Assembly: GCF_047948215.1 (NCBI RefSeq)
Contig: NC_134456.1
Coordinates: forward strand, 77,242,515 to 77,306,514
Length of the DNA: 64,000 bases
Origin: Lycorma delicatula
Taxonomy: Eukaryota > Arthropoda > Insecta > Hemiptera > Fulgoridae
Direction of reading: 5' to 3'
Shown piece after piece: positions 31,800-43,299 of the stretch. The notes beneath the pieces were generated by a model. The model was not told the origin of the DNA and searched no databases. It saw nothing but the letters and a program-made list of their open reading frames with translations. The first letter of the stretch is position 1, and every line of letters begins with the position of its first letter. A program made the translations under genes and the position numbers.

Positions 31800-32833
31800 T
31801 TCGGGCTTTCGAAGCCGACATAAAGAACTTTCTGAGTACTTTATTGATAAAAATAGTTTGGTTTATTGTACAAATATTGATGAGCTTATGTTATAATTAG
31901 GACAATTTCATAAACCTGAGGACTGGCGCCTTTTCGTAGATTTGTCCAAGTGTAGTTTAAAAGTGGTTCTACTACACAACGGTAACAAATATCCTTCGAT
32001 ACCAATCGCTTATGGTATTAATTTGAAAGAGATATAGATGTGGTGAAAGACGTTCTTGAAAAAATAAGTTATAAAATACGTAACTGGAAGATATGTTATG
32101 ATTTGAAAGTTATAGCTATTTTGTTAGGCATCCAGTTAGGCTATACTAAGTACATGCTTTTCTTTGCGAATGCGACAGCTGAGCTAGGGATAAACGCTAT
32201 GTTACCAAAGAGTGAAAGAAACGAGACAACTTAATTCCAAATGGGAAAAATATTATTCATGAGCCATTAGTTGAAACCAAAAAAATATTTTTACCCCCTC
32301 TCAATATCAAGCTAGGACTAATGAATAATTTTGTGAAACCAGTCGAGAAGAATAGTCCCGAAATTTTGTACATCAGGCAGAAATTTCCGAATGTAAGGGA
32401 TGGAAAAATTAAATATCTGTTGGCGCTCAAATAAGAGAATTGATTAAAGATGATGTATTTAACTCCATGTTAAACAATGTAGAAAGTGCAGCTTGGGCTT
32501 CATTTAAAGATGTTTGCAAAAACTTTTCTCGGCAAATAAAAATCCGATAATTATTATGATACTGTTAATCAACTTCTTACTTCAAACAGAGCTATGGAAT
32601 GTAATATGTCTTTGAAAATACATTTTCTCCAATCACATCTGTATTTTTTCCCGGACAATCTCGGAGACGTAAGTGACCAACACGGTGAAGGTTTCCATCA
32701 TGACATTTCGGTGATGGAAACCCGCTACAAAGGGAAATGGAATACTAACATGCTAGCCGATTACTGTTGGACATTAATTCGGGAAGTGGCTGAGGCTATT
32801 TGTAAAAGAAAATCATCAGCGAAATCATTCTAA
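31800..32833 (+). pseudogene. Degenerate transposon-associated arthropod protein
   Basis: Frame pieces in order: FRSRHKELSEYFIDKNSLVY, KPEDWRLFVDLSKCSLKVVL, LHNGNKYPSIPIAYGI, KISYKIRNWKICYDLKVIAI, LLGIQLGYTKYMLFFANAT, LVETKKIFLPPLNIKLGLMN, IRELIKDDVF, MECNMSLKIHFLQSHLYFFP, then GEGFHHDISVMETRYKGKW, TNMLADYCWTLIRE and a Lys/Arg-rich end with a stop. I recognise this as a protein family that recurs in many copies in arthropod genomes, with GERFHQDI and MADYCW hallmarks, but I cannot name its transposon class with confidence. Several frameshifts break it. No terminal repeats were seen. Confidence 0.65.
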
Positions 32834-33846
32834 CACAGGTATGGCCATGCAAAATTATAAATTTTACAGATTTTAACTTTATTCACCCTTAATTTTTTTT
32901 GAAGCGATTTTTATTTAAAACTAAGGGTGAGAGAAAAATTATATTTACAGAACTGTAATGTATGCAAAAAAGCAATTAAAGAAATGGTATCACACTCAGA
33001 TAAACATTAAATTTTTTTTGGCTATCAGTGTCATTAAAGTAAAATTATGATCAAAACACAAACGATTGAAATATTTAGAATTAAAATGATATATATGATG
33101 AGAATATCTAGGTTAACTATTAAGAAATTTTTTCGAAATATTGAATAATTCTTACAGCATGAAATGTCATAAAACTATGGATATTTTACAAATATCTCAG
33201 ATTTGAATTTCAAATAGATCATTTTCTTTTTAACCAAAACACAAAAAAAAAAAACATTATGAAATATAAAAAACTTTATCCACCTCTTCCTCGAGAGTTA
33301 TTTTTAAACAAAATAATTACATTTGTTGATTCCGGAAATTTAACTGTCTGAGTTTATAAGGGAAGACACAATTTCCGTGTTGCTTAGGCCTGCGTTCGGA
33401 CGTTGTTTCTTTAAATCATCCCCGTTTTTTACGTAGAAAGCTTTAAATTAGTCGACTTTTACATAATATTGCACGCAACATTGAAAATGTTATTTGATTT
33501 CCTGTATTAAGGGTATCAAAATACCTATTTAACTGTCGTAATATTCTAATAAATTTTTATATACATAATTAATATTTTGCTACTTTACGCTAATATTAAT
33601 AATTAAATTCATAAAAATTCTACACCGATGATTTATATTTATTAAATTACCGTAATTTAAGTATTAATGATAGTAAAATATTTGTTTGTTTAATATCCTC
33701 TCTGCCTATTTTAGTTCAAATATTTAGCAGTGCTTTTCATATTTAATTACGTGGAAATTTGTTAACATTATTACCTATTTAAAACTGTTTACTAAATCAT
33801 CAGTATAAAATTATTTATTAAGTTGGTATTGCAATTATTCTTTTTT
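32834..33846. other. AT-rich unannotated stretch
   Basis: No feature recognised. Confidence 0.5.
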
Positions 33847-34508
33847 ACTTCCTTGTACGAAGTAAAGAAAGTTTGTGATCGCGAAAAATTTCGGTTTTCA
33901 GATTTCAACGGAAATATCCATTTTGACCATCCCTGAATCGATTTTGGCTAGTTTCGGCGTGACGTCTGTACGTATGTATCTTGCATAACTCAAAAACTAT
34001 TAGCTGTAGGATGTTGAAATGTTGGATTTAGGACTGCTATATAATATCTAGTTGTGCACCTCCCCTTTTGATTGCAATCGACTGAACCAAAAGTGTCCAA
34101 AAAAGCACATAATACAAAAAAAAATTGGATTTTGGACTTTTTCTTAACAGCAGTAATAAGCCCTCATTTACAGCTTTTTAACGCTGTATCTATCATAAGT
34201 GGTACTTGTTTTCATTGGTTCCAGAGTTATAGCCAAATAAAATTAAATTTGGATGTTAGGGAATGAAGGCACATCGGTTCAAATCAGACTTCATCTCTTT
34301 TTTTAAATTTATTTAAATATATTGATTTATTAACCTCTGATTGTAAAAAAAATTACAATAAATAACAATTCAATAATAACAATAAAAAAAAAAAAAATAT
34401 GAAAAAATTCAGAAGTTATTGTAGAAATAAAATTTTATGCGCTTTCAAAAATGTGTATATGTAATTTAACAGGCGTACAAGAAGCCATTTGGTGTCCAAA
34501 TTAGATTT
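33847..34508 (+). mobile_element. Family A element, near full length
   Basis: From ACTTCCTTGTACGAAGTAAA to GTCCAAATTAGATTTAAAA. The T-arm-like box is CGGTTCAAATCAGACTTC near 34,274, preceded by GGCACAT as in the other copies; GATCTTACAAG before it is altered in this copy. Confidence 0.9.
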
Positions 34509-35102
34509 AAAAAAAAAATTTTTGTTTCAAAATAAATAAAATAATATTAAAAAATAATAATAATAAAATGTGATGTTCATATTCCACCTGTAAGTGAAGG
34601 TAGGTTGTATTTTAAATATATATTAGCTTCATTAATCTTAGTGAAATTAAATTACACTTTCGTTTAACAGTTCGTATTAATTCAATGAATATTATTTTTT
34701 GTTCAGTTAACACAGTATTTAATATAAGCTTTAAAAATCTCGTACTTTGAAATATAAAATGTGTCAGTCTAAAAGCTGGTTTTTATATTTTTTTAAAGAT
34801 ATAAAGAGTTGCGTATATATTTGTTTCAGTGTAAAATATGTAAAAAAAGTATTTAATTTAACCGATAAGACAAAAAGTAAATTAAAAAAAATAAGGGTAA
34901 ATCAGACTGCTGTTAAGTCATGTAGATAAAAACAGGAATTCATTTTATTAAAGTTTTCCGGTTATCACGTTTTCGTTTTACAATTTAAAAAACAAACGTA
35001 TGTCATAATTGTGTATAAAAGTTGTTTTTATTTTCTGAACATAATTTTATATAGTTCGTTTTGTTGTAAATTCAGTATATTCTTAGTGTATATAGTCTAA
35101 TT
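34509..35102. other. AT-rich unannotated stretch
   Basis: No feature recognised. The Lys-rich 60-codon frame at 34,747-34,929 is unsupported. Confidence 0.5.
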
Positions 35103-35119
35103 AGTACCATCATTAGCAA

Positions 35120-35402
35120 CCCATCGGCTTGGTGTAGTGGCGAACGCGTCTTCCCAAATCAGCTGATTTGGAAGTCGAGAGTTCCAGCGTTCAAATACTA
35201 GTAAGGTCAGTTATTTTATACGGATTTGAATATTCGATCGTGGATACCGGTGTTCTCTGGTGGTTGGGTTTAAATTAACGACACGTCTCAGGAATGGTCG
35301 AACTGAGTCTGTACAAGAGTACAGACTGAGTATGTACTCATACATTTCATCCTCTAAGTATTGTCTGACAGGTAATTATCGAAGGCTAAACAGGAAAAAG
35401 AA
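35120..35402 (+). mobile_element. SINE B with 17-bp target-site duplication
   Basis: A-box-like TGGTGTAGTGGCGAACGC and B-box-like GTTCAAATACT mark a tRNA-derived head with the palindrome CCAAATCAGCTGATTTGG between them. The body carries GATCGTGGATACCGGTGTTC and TCTCAGGAATGGTCGAACTG, and the 3' end is GGCTAAACAGGAAAAAGAA. AGTACCATCATTAGCAA flanks it at 35,103-35,119 and 35,403-35,419 with no mismatch, so this is a relatively young insertion. A local duplication of GTACAAGAGTACAGACTGAG distorts the body near 35,310. Confidence 0.97.
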
Positions 35403-35679
35403 AGTACCATCATTAGCAAAACGTCCCATTTGCTGGGATGCTGCTCAGAATCAGATAAGTTAAGTTTACAATGTGATAACCAAAGAACAGTTGTACATAA
35501 CAGACGAACAGGAGGTAACTTGTTCTTTTTTTTTTAAATTCTTTTTCTATATTGATTTCATTTTGTTGTTAAAACGTAGTTTTTTAATGATGGATTTTAT
35601 TTTTATTATTCATACATCCTTATTCTACTTAGAAAGATAAATATAAATATGCTAAGATTGTGTTGGCCTCTAAATCAGT

Positions 35680-36345
35680 TTATACCTCCAGAACTACAGC
35701 ATTGATTTCGACTAAACTTGGTCAGATTACTTCTATATATGGGGCATTGATGCCATTGAATTTCAAAGGTCATGGAAGTGAGGTTGTAGCGAGTAAGGTC
35801 ACCCTAGTATCTTGAAATTTCTTCTAATTAAGGCTATAATTGTTTAACGATTAAAAAATAGCAGAATTTGCAAAATCCTACCACGCCCCCAAAAAATGCT
35901 CTAAACCTCTGCTATGTTGTGACGTCACAGATGAGTTGTAGAATTAAGTAAGTGAATAATATTTAGAGTGTAAAAAAGTAACTCGATCGTCCGGTTGACT
36001 CGGTACCTGATGCGTTGAGGCTCGCGGCTTCACCAGTCTTCCGGCAGTACAAGCGAAAATATTTCTATGTAAGTAGTGAAAGTACATTAGATTAGTTAAT
36101 GTCGACCGTCGCCGATAGTACCGACACACCAGCTCAAATTAAATACGATTTGCGCACCCTATAATTAAAATCATTGAATTAAATAAACGAAAAAATATTA
36201 TATTAATTTAAACGATAAATATTTCTAATTAAGTTGTGTGTGTAAGCTGTTCATCAGAAACACCCACAATTGTATGACTTTCTTGGAATCCGGCTTTAGC
36301 CGCATGATGGGAAAGTCCTACAACTGTGTTGTCAACTTTTTTATT
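35680..36345 (+). repeat. Family D unclassified interspersed repeat (copy 1)
   Basis: CTCCAGAACTACAGC, TTGGTCAGATTACTTCTATA, AAGGTCACCCT, a run of ATTAAAAAAT, then AAGTTGTGTGTGTAAGC and CTGTGTTGTCAACTTTTTT recur in the same order at 57.4-57.84 kb. This copy holds ~290 extra bases (about 35,940-36,225) that are absent from the other. No coding signal. Class unknown; no inverted ends found. Confidence 0.65.
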
Positions 36346-36532
36346 GTAAATGCCAACATCCTTTGAAATTATTCTCAGTTGTTTAATACTATTAATCCGT
36401 ACACAATAATCACTTTTAGCTACATTTGTTTCTGTTGAATCGTATGGCTTCAATACGTCCGTAATACCGTAGAGAACAATCGGCAAAGCCCTCTTTTGAC
36501 AAGTGTCGTCATTAGTGTCCTCCATCGGCACT

Positions 36533-36593
36533 AGATCATAGACCATAGACCATAGACCATAGACCATAGACCATAGATCATAGATCATAGACA
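36533..36593. repeat. 7-bp tandem repeat (CATAGAC/CATAGAT)n
   Basis: About eight units of a heptamer, CATAGAC with CATAGAT variants. The 123-residue minus-strand frame across it (36,229-36,600) is a by-product of the repeat and is not called as a gene. Confidence 0.95.
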
Positions 36594-36599
36594 TCGGCA

Positions 36600-38090
36600 T
36601 TAGATAAAGGTAAATAATTAGAAAAAGGAGAACGTGACAATTTCGTTATTTGAAGCGCCGGTAAATTCTGCCGTGGAAGAGAACAGTTTGCGTATCCGCT
36701 AATCAGTTTGCGTAACAGATATCGATATCAGATCTTGATATCATCGATTCAGTGATATCACTTAGATGTCATCGACTTACTGACATGTGTTAGATTGTTC
36801 ATAATATTATCCCTAATTAGAATACGACGCGACATTTTTCTAGGATCTCGGCTCGATGAGATAAGAGACCCTCGCTTCCTATTTGTAAACTGTTACCAGG
36901 AACAGCTGATAGCTGATCCATTATTTCGTTTCGCATTATTGGTTACAGGTTAACTTGAGTTACCGAATAAAAATGAAAGTCTTAATAAAAAATATATTTT
37001 TTTCTTTTTTATTATTAATTATTATTATTATTTTTTTATTTATTGTACTTATAGAACAATATCCTGGTTGACGATGCGCTACATTATAATCATTAAACTC
37101 GACATACTATTTCTTGTACAGTGAAATGTATAAATAAATCAAGAGCTCTCAGTAACACAAATTAACGTCACAACAGCTAATCAAAATAAAATTTAATAAA
37201 GAAAAGGTGTTATAATTATTATCCAATGAATAAAGTAGTAAATATTTACTTTTATTATTATTAACTATAATAGTAAATGGATCAATTATTACAGTTATTG
37301 ATTGATATAATAAAATTGGTGATTACTAGGTTATTATCATTAACGTTATATAATCAGTCGATTTAATGGAACTACAGGATATTTTATTATTAATAATATT
37401 ATTATTATTAACAATTGTAGTGTGTGATTAGTAATATTCTTCAAATAAAAATTACTAAGTTAAAATGAAAAATAAAAAATTAATTAACTAATATATAAAT
37501 TGTTTTTCGTGAGAATTTCATTTATTACTTGTATAAAATTATCTCATTTAGGATTTTATGTTAATAACGACAGTATAATAATAAAAAACTTTAAAAAACC
37601 GGTCCTAAAAGTGAAACAAATTTCAATTCTTATTTAAATTTTGATTTTGTGAAGCCGGCGCCAAATTAAAAAAAACTGTTACACTAATACATAGTTTGTC
37701 GCCGATTTCAAATTAGAAATTTAAAAAAAAAAATGTATAATATTTTATTAAATTTTTGTGTAGTATTTTTTAAAACTTGTTTTAACTTTTTGAAAAATTA
37801 TTTTATTTTAGATTTTTCTTAAAAAAGGTATATTTAAAATTTATATAGATCTACAAAAATCAATGATCGTAGTAATCAGATATTAAGGAGTGATGTTGAA
37901 AATTATTCTTTTGGAAAATTATTTAAATAGATAATGTAATCTTTGTTTAAAAAATATTCACTGAAACTTAGTGAATTTATATATATATATTTTAACTTAA
38001 ATGTCATTTAAGTTTATTTTCCTCTTCATTGGATAGAATTAAATATAATAAAAAAAATACAGAGATACATTGGACAAACATCTCAATACC
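36600..38090. other. AT-rich unannotated stretch
   Basis: GATATC-rich local repeats at 36,716-36,790 (AGATATCGATATCAGATC). Otherwise AT-rich with ATT trinucleotide patches and no recognisable element. Confidence 0.5.
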
Positions 38091-38099
38091 TTAAAAAAT

Positions 38100-38730
38100 A
38101 ATAGAAACCCATAAATATAGTAAAAGGAAGTGACAACGCTTACAAAACATGCACTACATGTTTATGTAGAACATAAACACTCGTTCGATCTTAACAGCAT
38201 CAAAATATTAGACAAAGAACAAAAGGACCACTCCAGAAATTATACACATCAAGAAAAATACAAACGCAGTCAACAATAGAAAGGACATAGCCGGATTAAG
38301 CAACATATATGTTAATTTAATTTAAAAAAATCATATTTACATTTTAAATTTAGTTTTAACGAAAATAATGTTTAATGTTTTTAATTTTTGAGAATGTGCA
38401 TTGTAAAGGTTTCAATTCACAGGAAATAGCAATCAGGTTAAAGAGATAAAGAGGATAAAGAGATACGTATAATTATGTAAAGATAAGATGAGTCATGTAT
38501 GAATAAGAGGATCTATTACAACGAGGGTGGGAATAAAATATTGTTATCTAGGATGGGTAGACCAGTTAATTTCTTCGCATGTAAGAGAATTTTGTATGAT
38601 GTGTCTATGTGTATTGTCACCTGAGGAAGCTTAGATAATTCTAAGTGAAACGTAGTGAATTCAATTTCTAAGTTTGTATAGTTATTGGTTAACTCAATAG
38701 ATTAATAAAGATAAAGATAATATTTGAAGT
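38100..38730 (+). mobile_element. Penelope-like element 3' end
   Basis: A C-terminal protein remnant (next entry) is followed by ~300 bp of non-coding tail. The tail contains CTGAGGA, a 6-bp stem (CTTAGA-TAAT-TCTAAG) and GAAACGTAGTGAATTCAAT at 38,621-38,663, then GATTAATAAAGATAAAGATA and an (AAT)n array. Tails of the form CTGAxGA-stem-GAAACG are typical of Penelope-like retroelements, in which hammerhead ribozymes have been described. The element is 5'-truncated. Confidence 0.7.
38141..38320 (+). pseudogene. Penelope-like GIY-YIG endonuclease C-terminal remnant
   Basis: The frame gives KHALHVYVEHKHSFDLNSIK then ILDKEQKDHSRNYTHQE and SQQ before a stop. A-x-H-x-x-x-x-H-S-F-D-x-x-x-I-x-I-L-D-K-E is the block following the YIG core in Penelope-like endonucleases. 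The usual LxE-M-I-H-I catalytic Glu region reads SRNYTHQE, so the Glu is displaced. The GIY-YIG core itself and the reverse transcriptase are absent. Confidence 0.7.
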
Positions 38731-38734
38731 AAAG

Positions 38735-38739
<5 letters not shown>

Positions 38740-38774
<35 letters not shown>
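38740..38774. repeat. (AAT)n microsatellite
   Basis: About twelve uninterrupted trinucleotides just past the end of the Penelope-like tail, which may have seeded it. Confidence 0.97.
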
Positions 38775-38778
<4 letters not shown>

Positions 38779-39311
38779 CTCCTTGGTTGCATGTTAAAAT
38801 AACAAGAACACAAAATATTTAGATCCAAAAGTTAGTTCGCAAATAATAGAAGTAATTATAAATACGCAGATAAAATATCTAAATCGCAAATATTGATATA
38901 AAGTTTATTCTTTATGTGGAGGATGTGTACATCCACTGAATTATTGAAACTGTTTTATAATCGCTGTTTATTTTATATTTTGTTAACTGCCATAACTGTA
39001 AATTTTTTAAACCCATTAAGTAAATTTTTTTGATCCACATTAGGATCACAATGTGGATCACAAGTCATTCCCACAAATGATAACAGTCTTCCTTAAAAAT
39101 TAATAAAAATAAATAATAGGGTTACTGTGGAAGAGAGAGGAGTGAAGTGGTTTCCTGTTGCCTTCTTCAGTGACCCAAACATACGGTTGTATATTAGAAT
39201 GTCAACTCCATCAAAATGCAGGTGTTCAACCCGATAACTGACACACCTTCATACTGCTTACCATAGGGGAAATAGCTATATAATAAAAACCATTACTCTA
39301 TGAGAAAACAT
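38775..39311. other. Unannotated stretch
   Basis: TTAGGATCACAATGTGGATCACAAG near 39,041 is a local repeat. Nothing else recognised. Confidence 0.4.
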
Positions 39312-39588
39312 CCACCCATCTTCGTAGGGGAAGACACCCGCCTTGTGCGCTTCCGGTCCCCACCTCCCCTCGTTCATAGCCTTGATGGGCTTTAACGGGA
39401 GTCGTCTTTCGCCTTCTAACCTTTTACATGTCACAGTAATAAGCCAGAACTCGTTGGGATGCCACCGATGTAAATGCCTCGGTAGACATTTACATCGGTG
39501 GCTTTTAAATTCAGCTTTTGCCTTCACTATAGGCCTCTTCCGGACATGTTGAATGTCCTACATCGTTGCCCTCTGAACTACTTAACCA
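39312..39588 (-). mobile_element. Family F repeat (copy 1)
   Basis: Shared with 55.65-55.90 kb: TAGGGGAAGACA, TTACATGTCACAGTAATAAGC, the hairpin, then CGGACATGTTGAATGTCCTA and CATCGTTGCCCTCTGAACTA. In the other copy it carries a 13-bp target-site duplication, which suggests retroposition. The 83-residue minus-strand frame at 39,276-39,527 spans the hairpin and is not supported as a protein. The strand is arbitrary. No A- or B-box was identified. Confidence 0.6.
39461..39502. repeat. Perfect 16-bp hairpin in family F
   Basis: GCCACCGATGTAAATG (39,461-39,476) and CATTTACATCGGTGGC (39,487-39,502) are exact reverse complements around CCTCGGTAGA. The copy at 55.8 kb keeps the inner ten base pairs and the identical loop. 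Confidence 0.97.
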
Positions 39589-40190
39589 AGTTCGCGGAAG
39601 CACGAACCCCGCGCTTAGTTCTACTTTTAATGAGCTACTTTCTTGTAAATATCTCAAGATTTCGAGGCAAATTGAAAAACAACGTTGGTGGTAACGTTGT
39701 TCGCAACGACGAAAATTTATTCCTAGTTCCCTTAGTGAACTCAACTTCTGTGTATACCCCTGATTTGGTTAATTTACGGACTCCGGTCTGGTCTACAAGG
39801 GAGAGGCGGACAGACCTCCTACTCCCACTCAGCTCCATCGCAGTCCTGCGTGACATTTACTTACTACCATCGTCGAGATGCCGCTATACCTCACGGCTGC
39901 TGGGAATCCACGCTCTCGGCAGTGCAATCGCCATCCCGCCAACAGTGATGTTTGCTCATTCAAAAACTGCCCTCGGCAAAACAGCGCTACATCTCATGGC
40001 TGCATGGTAACCCATACTCTCGGCAGTGCAGTCGCCATTCCGCCGACAGTTAACATTCAAATAATAATCACTACAATTTCTACGTAACCGTGGCTCGATG
40101 CCAACACGTCTATGATAAAACAACTCCGACTGGTGCCTCTTCTACGTCAGGTGTCGCAACGTCCATGCACCAAGACATTTGTCGTAGCCA
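39589..40190. other. GC-richer block with a diverged duplication
   Basis: Composition is clearly less AT-rich than the window. A 170-codon plus frame (39,498-40,010) crosses it, but it begins inside family F, has no recognisable motif and has competing frames on the other strand, so I do not call it a gene. Two ~60-bp units (39,891-39,950 and 39,993-40,050) share CTCTCGGCAGTGCA and GTCGCCATTCCGCC-type blocks. It may be part of an unrecognised transposon. Confidence 0.4.
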
Positions 40191-40253
40191 AGAAAGACTG
40201 AGATAGATAGTTTTAGTCAGCATATACCCATTTATGTAGAAACATTGAGTATA

Positions 40254-40255
40254 CT

Positions 40256-40299
<44 letters not shown>

Positions 40300-40347
40300 G
40301 ATCATATCTATATATATATGATATGATATATATATATATATCATATC
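40254..40347. repeat. (CT)n/(TA)n compound microsatellite
   Basis: A CT run (to 40,273) joins TA arrays broken by GATCATATCTA and GATATGATATA, which together make an imperfect palindrome. Confidence 0.95.
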
Positions 40348-41861
40348 TTTTTCTTTTATTCAACTTATCTCACACCATTTTATTTAGAATTAACAAAGTT
40401 ATTGTACGTCAAACATAAAAAAAACGATATTTTACCCCAATTTAGCGGTTTTCTTTCACCCCAGATTTCACAAAAAAACTACTGAAAATACTGAACTGAG
40501 ATCTGTTTCATTCATTTTTTGAGTTCAACAACCACAGAAATCACTAATTCTACTGCTTAGTTAACGTCCAAAAAATTTTAGTACGAATTCATCTCACTGG
40601 GGTAGCTGAAATCCGAGCTAAATCTTTCACCAGTCGTGACTCGCAAACAAAGCATTTTAGAACATAAGTTTATATGAATTTTTTCATTATTTTCACGGGT
40701 AGAATATCGTATAAAAGTCCTGGGAGAACATCGTGATACATTTTGTTATATTTAAAGACATGGCTTATCAACATTAAAATTTATCAGGAAATTATTATTT
40801 TGTAATGTCTTCTTTGTATAACCCTGGCACACAGATTTTTTAATGTCATTTTACAATGAGAAATAGAGTTCTGATAATTTCTAATTATATTTGAGATGCC
40901 GTGTAAAGATACCAGTAAAAATTTACAGTCCATTTTAATTACAACTGTAAGTTCCTTTTTTGTCTAGTCCTTTTTATATTTTAATAAATTTAGATTAAAA
41001 CGGTTCAAGATATGGAAAATATAAAAAAAAAAATTAATACTGTTCAGCCATTCAAAGGTTTCTGCAGCGAGATCCTTTGCTGTATATTGCCTATTGTTTT
41101 ACCGTATGAACGGTTATCTATTTTTTGTTTTGTTTTACCCCACATTTATAACATAGTATATAAAGAATACAAAGCTAGTATCGCAGATATATCGTTTTAA
41201 TCCTATTCCGTAGAAAGAAATGTGTTTTCTTTGTGAAGCGTGCTGAAAATATATAAGTATAAAAAAATCATTACAGTTTACTAACAGAGATGTTAGTCCA
41301 AATGTTAAAATAGCTTTTAGATTATGGTTTTACGTATTTAACCCCCGGGGAAATTTTTTGAGGTGTAGAAATAGATTTATTATTCATAACATCTATGAAG
41401 TTTAATGTATGTTAGATGGTATAAACTTTATTTGTTGAATGAGAGATTGAACTAAGCACACAGTTTACGTTAGTTTCTGAACTTTATGATGCTATTATCT
41501 TTGAACGGGGCCAACTTTGCAATTTGAAATATTCAGTGGAGACATGGTAGTTAAAGTTTGAGTTAAATTCGTTAAACAAATTACGTTCATAAGGAACACT
41601 CGCTAAAAACAAATTACGATTTGAGTAACATATAATACTGTATTACTGTCGAAAAAATATTAAAAAAATATATATATTTTGATATTGCGTATTTGTATTA
41701 TAAGAATTTCATATACGATAATCACATTGAAAACAATAATAAGATTATTTTGAGTTTTTCGTTATAAGCATTTTTATAGAAAACGTTCTCCCTAAAATTG
41801 AATTTAATTATTTTCTCAATTTCGTAAAGAAGGATTAAGAGCTGCTGTATTCTGTCTATAA
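40348..41861. other. AT-rich unannotated stretch
   Basis: No gene or repeat recognised. The 62-codon frame at 41,012-41,200 is unsupported. Confidence 0.5.
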
Positions 41862-42985
41862 CAGTGGTTGTCGAATTATTTCATTGTTAGACCACACATT
41901 CAATTTAATTTCACTGCCGGCTTAAGCGGAATTCTTCTTTTTCTTTGTTGTGATCAGCTAATCTACTTTAGTATATTCTTCTAGTTATTCGTTTCTTTTT
42001 GTCCATTATTTCCATACTACTTCTCTTTTTATTTTTAATATCATTCGCACGAATGGTTTATAGAAAATTTTAATGAATTTTCATTTTGTTTGAACTGGGT
42101 TTTTAAAAATTATTTTGTTTTATAATAAAACGAAATATTAAGACTGCATTAGATTTTGCACAAAAGTTATTTGTTTATTCGATTAAAGAAAAAAATTTTG
42201 TTGTCTTTATTATATATATTAAAACTGTAAGACGATTTTTGGTGGCCTGCTTCGATATCTAGAAATATATATATAGGATTATTTTGTTTTTATATATATT
42301 AAAAATTTAGCGCACTAATTATTCACTTTTGTTTAAAGTAATAAAAATGTATTAATTTTACTTTTTTGGGATTATTTTCAATAACGTCTTCGAATGAATA
42401 ATTCGTTTAGATATGATAAATAAATAATACATTCGTTTAGTAAAACAAAATATGCAGTAACTTTAAATAATAATAAAAACTTTATTAACAGAATTTGGTT
42501 TATTAATAGTGAAAAACGACACCATTTTTTTATTGTCATCTGCAAGACTGGGCCGAGCAGTCTTTGTTTGTTATGGCACGATTTAATGAACTTTTTTTAT
42601 ACAAGAATGAATACGATAAAAATTTATCTCAAGAAATTTAGTATGAACCATCAACCAATCAAACCGTTATCACTTGAAATGTAAAAACTTTTACAGAGGC
42701 GATAATTGTTTATTGTTCTTAATATTGATAAATTTTACGAAACGATTTTTAATAAATTAAACATTCTAAAAGGCTCTAAAATATATTGGTCCTTTATCTT
42801 TATTAAAAAGGGATTTTCTGCATAATCATGGTAAAAATTATTTTCTCTTTATAACGTACAGTTTTTTAAATTCTCTTTTCTAATAAGTTAGATTTGGAAC
42901 CAGTTTCTAACAAAACATTAAAGCACTAATGATTTTTCAGATTTTCTGAATTTAGTATGAGCCAAACGTTAGTTTATTGTAATTT
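41862..42985. other. Possible hAT-like tip, otherwise unannotated
   Basis: CAGTGGTTGTCGAATTATTT at 41,862 and TTAGACCACA just after resemble a hAT terminus (CAGTGGTTGTCAAAC-type). The opposite end and coding remains were not found. The rest is AT-rich with nothing recognised. Confidence 0.25.
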
Positions 42986-42999
42986 AAACTGCTTAGTTA

Positions 43000-43299
43000 A
43001 CCCACTGGGTTGGTCTAGTGGTGAACGCGTCTTTCCAAATCAGGTGGTTTGGAAGTCAAGAGTTCCAGCGTTCAATTCCTAGTAAAGCCAGTTAGTTATT
43101 TTTACACGGATTTAATACTAGATCATGGATACTGGTGTTCTTTAGTGGTTGGGTTTCAATTAAACACACATCTCAGGAATGGTCGAACTGAGAATGTACA
43201 AGACTACACTTCATTTACACTCATACATAACATCGTCATTCATTCTCTGAAGTATTATCTAAACGGTAGTTAAGGAGGCTAAACAGGAAAAAGAAAGAG
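43000..43299 (+). mobile_element. SINE B with 14-bp target-site duplication
   Basis: A-box-like TGGTCTAGTGGTGAACGC and B-box-like GTTCAATTCCT head a full-length body that ends GGCTAAACAGGAAAAAGAA. AAACTGCTTAGTTA repeats exactly at 42,986-42,999 and 43,300-43,313. The central palindrome has two changes (CAAATCAGGTGGTTTGG). Confidence 0.97.

Noticed and set aside
36533..36593. CRISPR-like array
   Set aside because: Units are 7 bp with no spacers, in a eukaryotic-type sequence; it is a simple tandem repeat.
36229..36600. 123-residue minus-strand protein
   Set aside because: Its N-terminus is produced by the CATAGAC heptamer array and the rest lies in family D-like repeat DNA.
39498..40010. 170-codon open frame as a gene
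   Set aside because: It starts inside family F, lies in a GC-richer block where long frames arise by chance, has overlapping frames on the other strand and shows no known motif.
41862..41900. Full hAT element
   Set aside because: Only one tip-like sequence is present, with no opposite end or coding remains.
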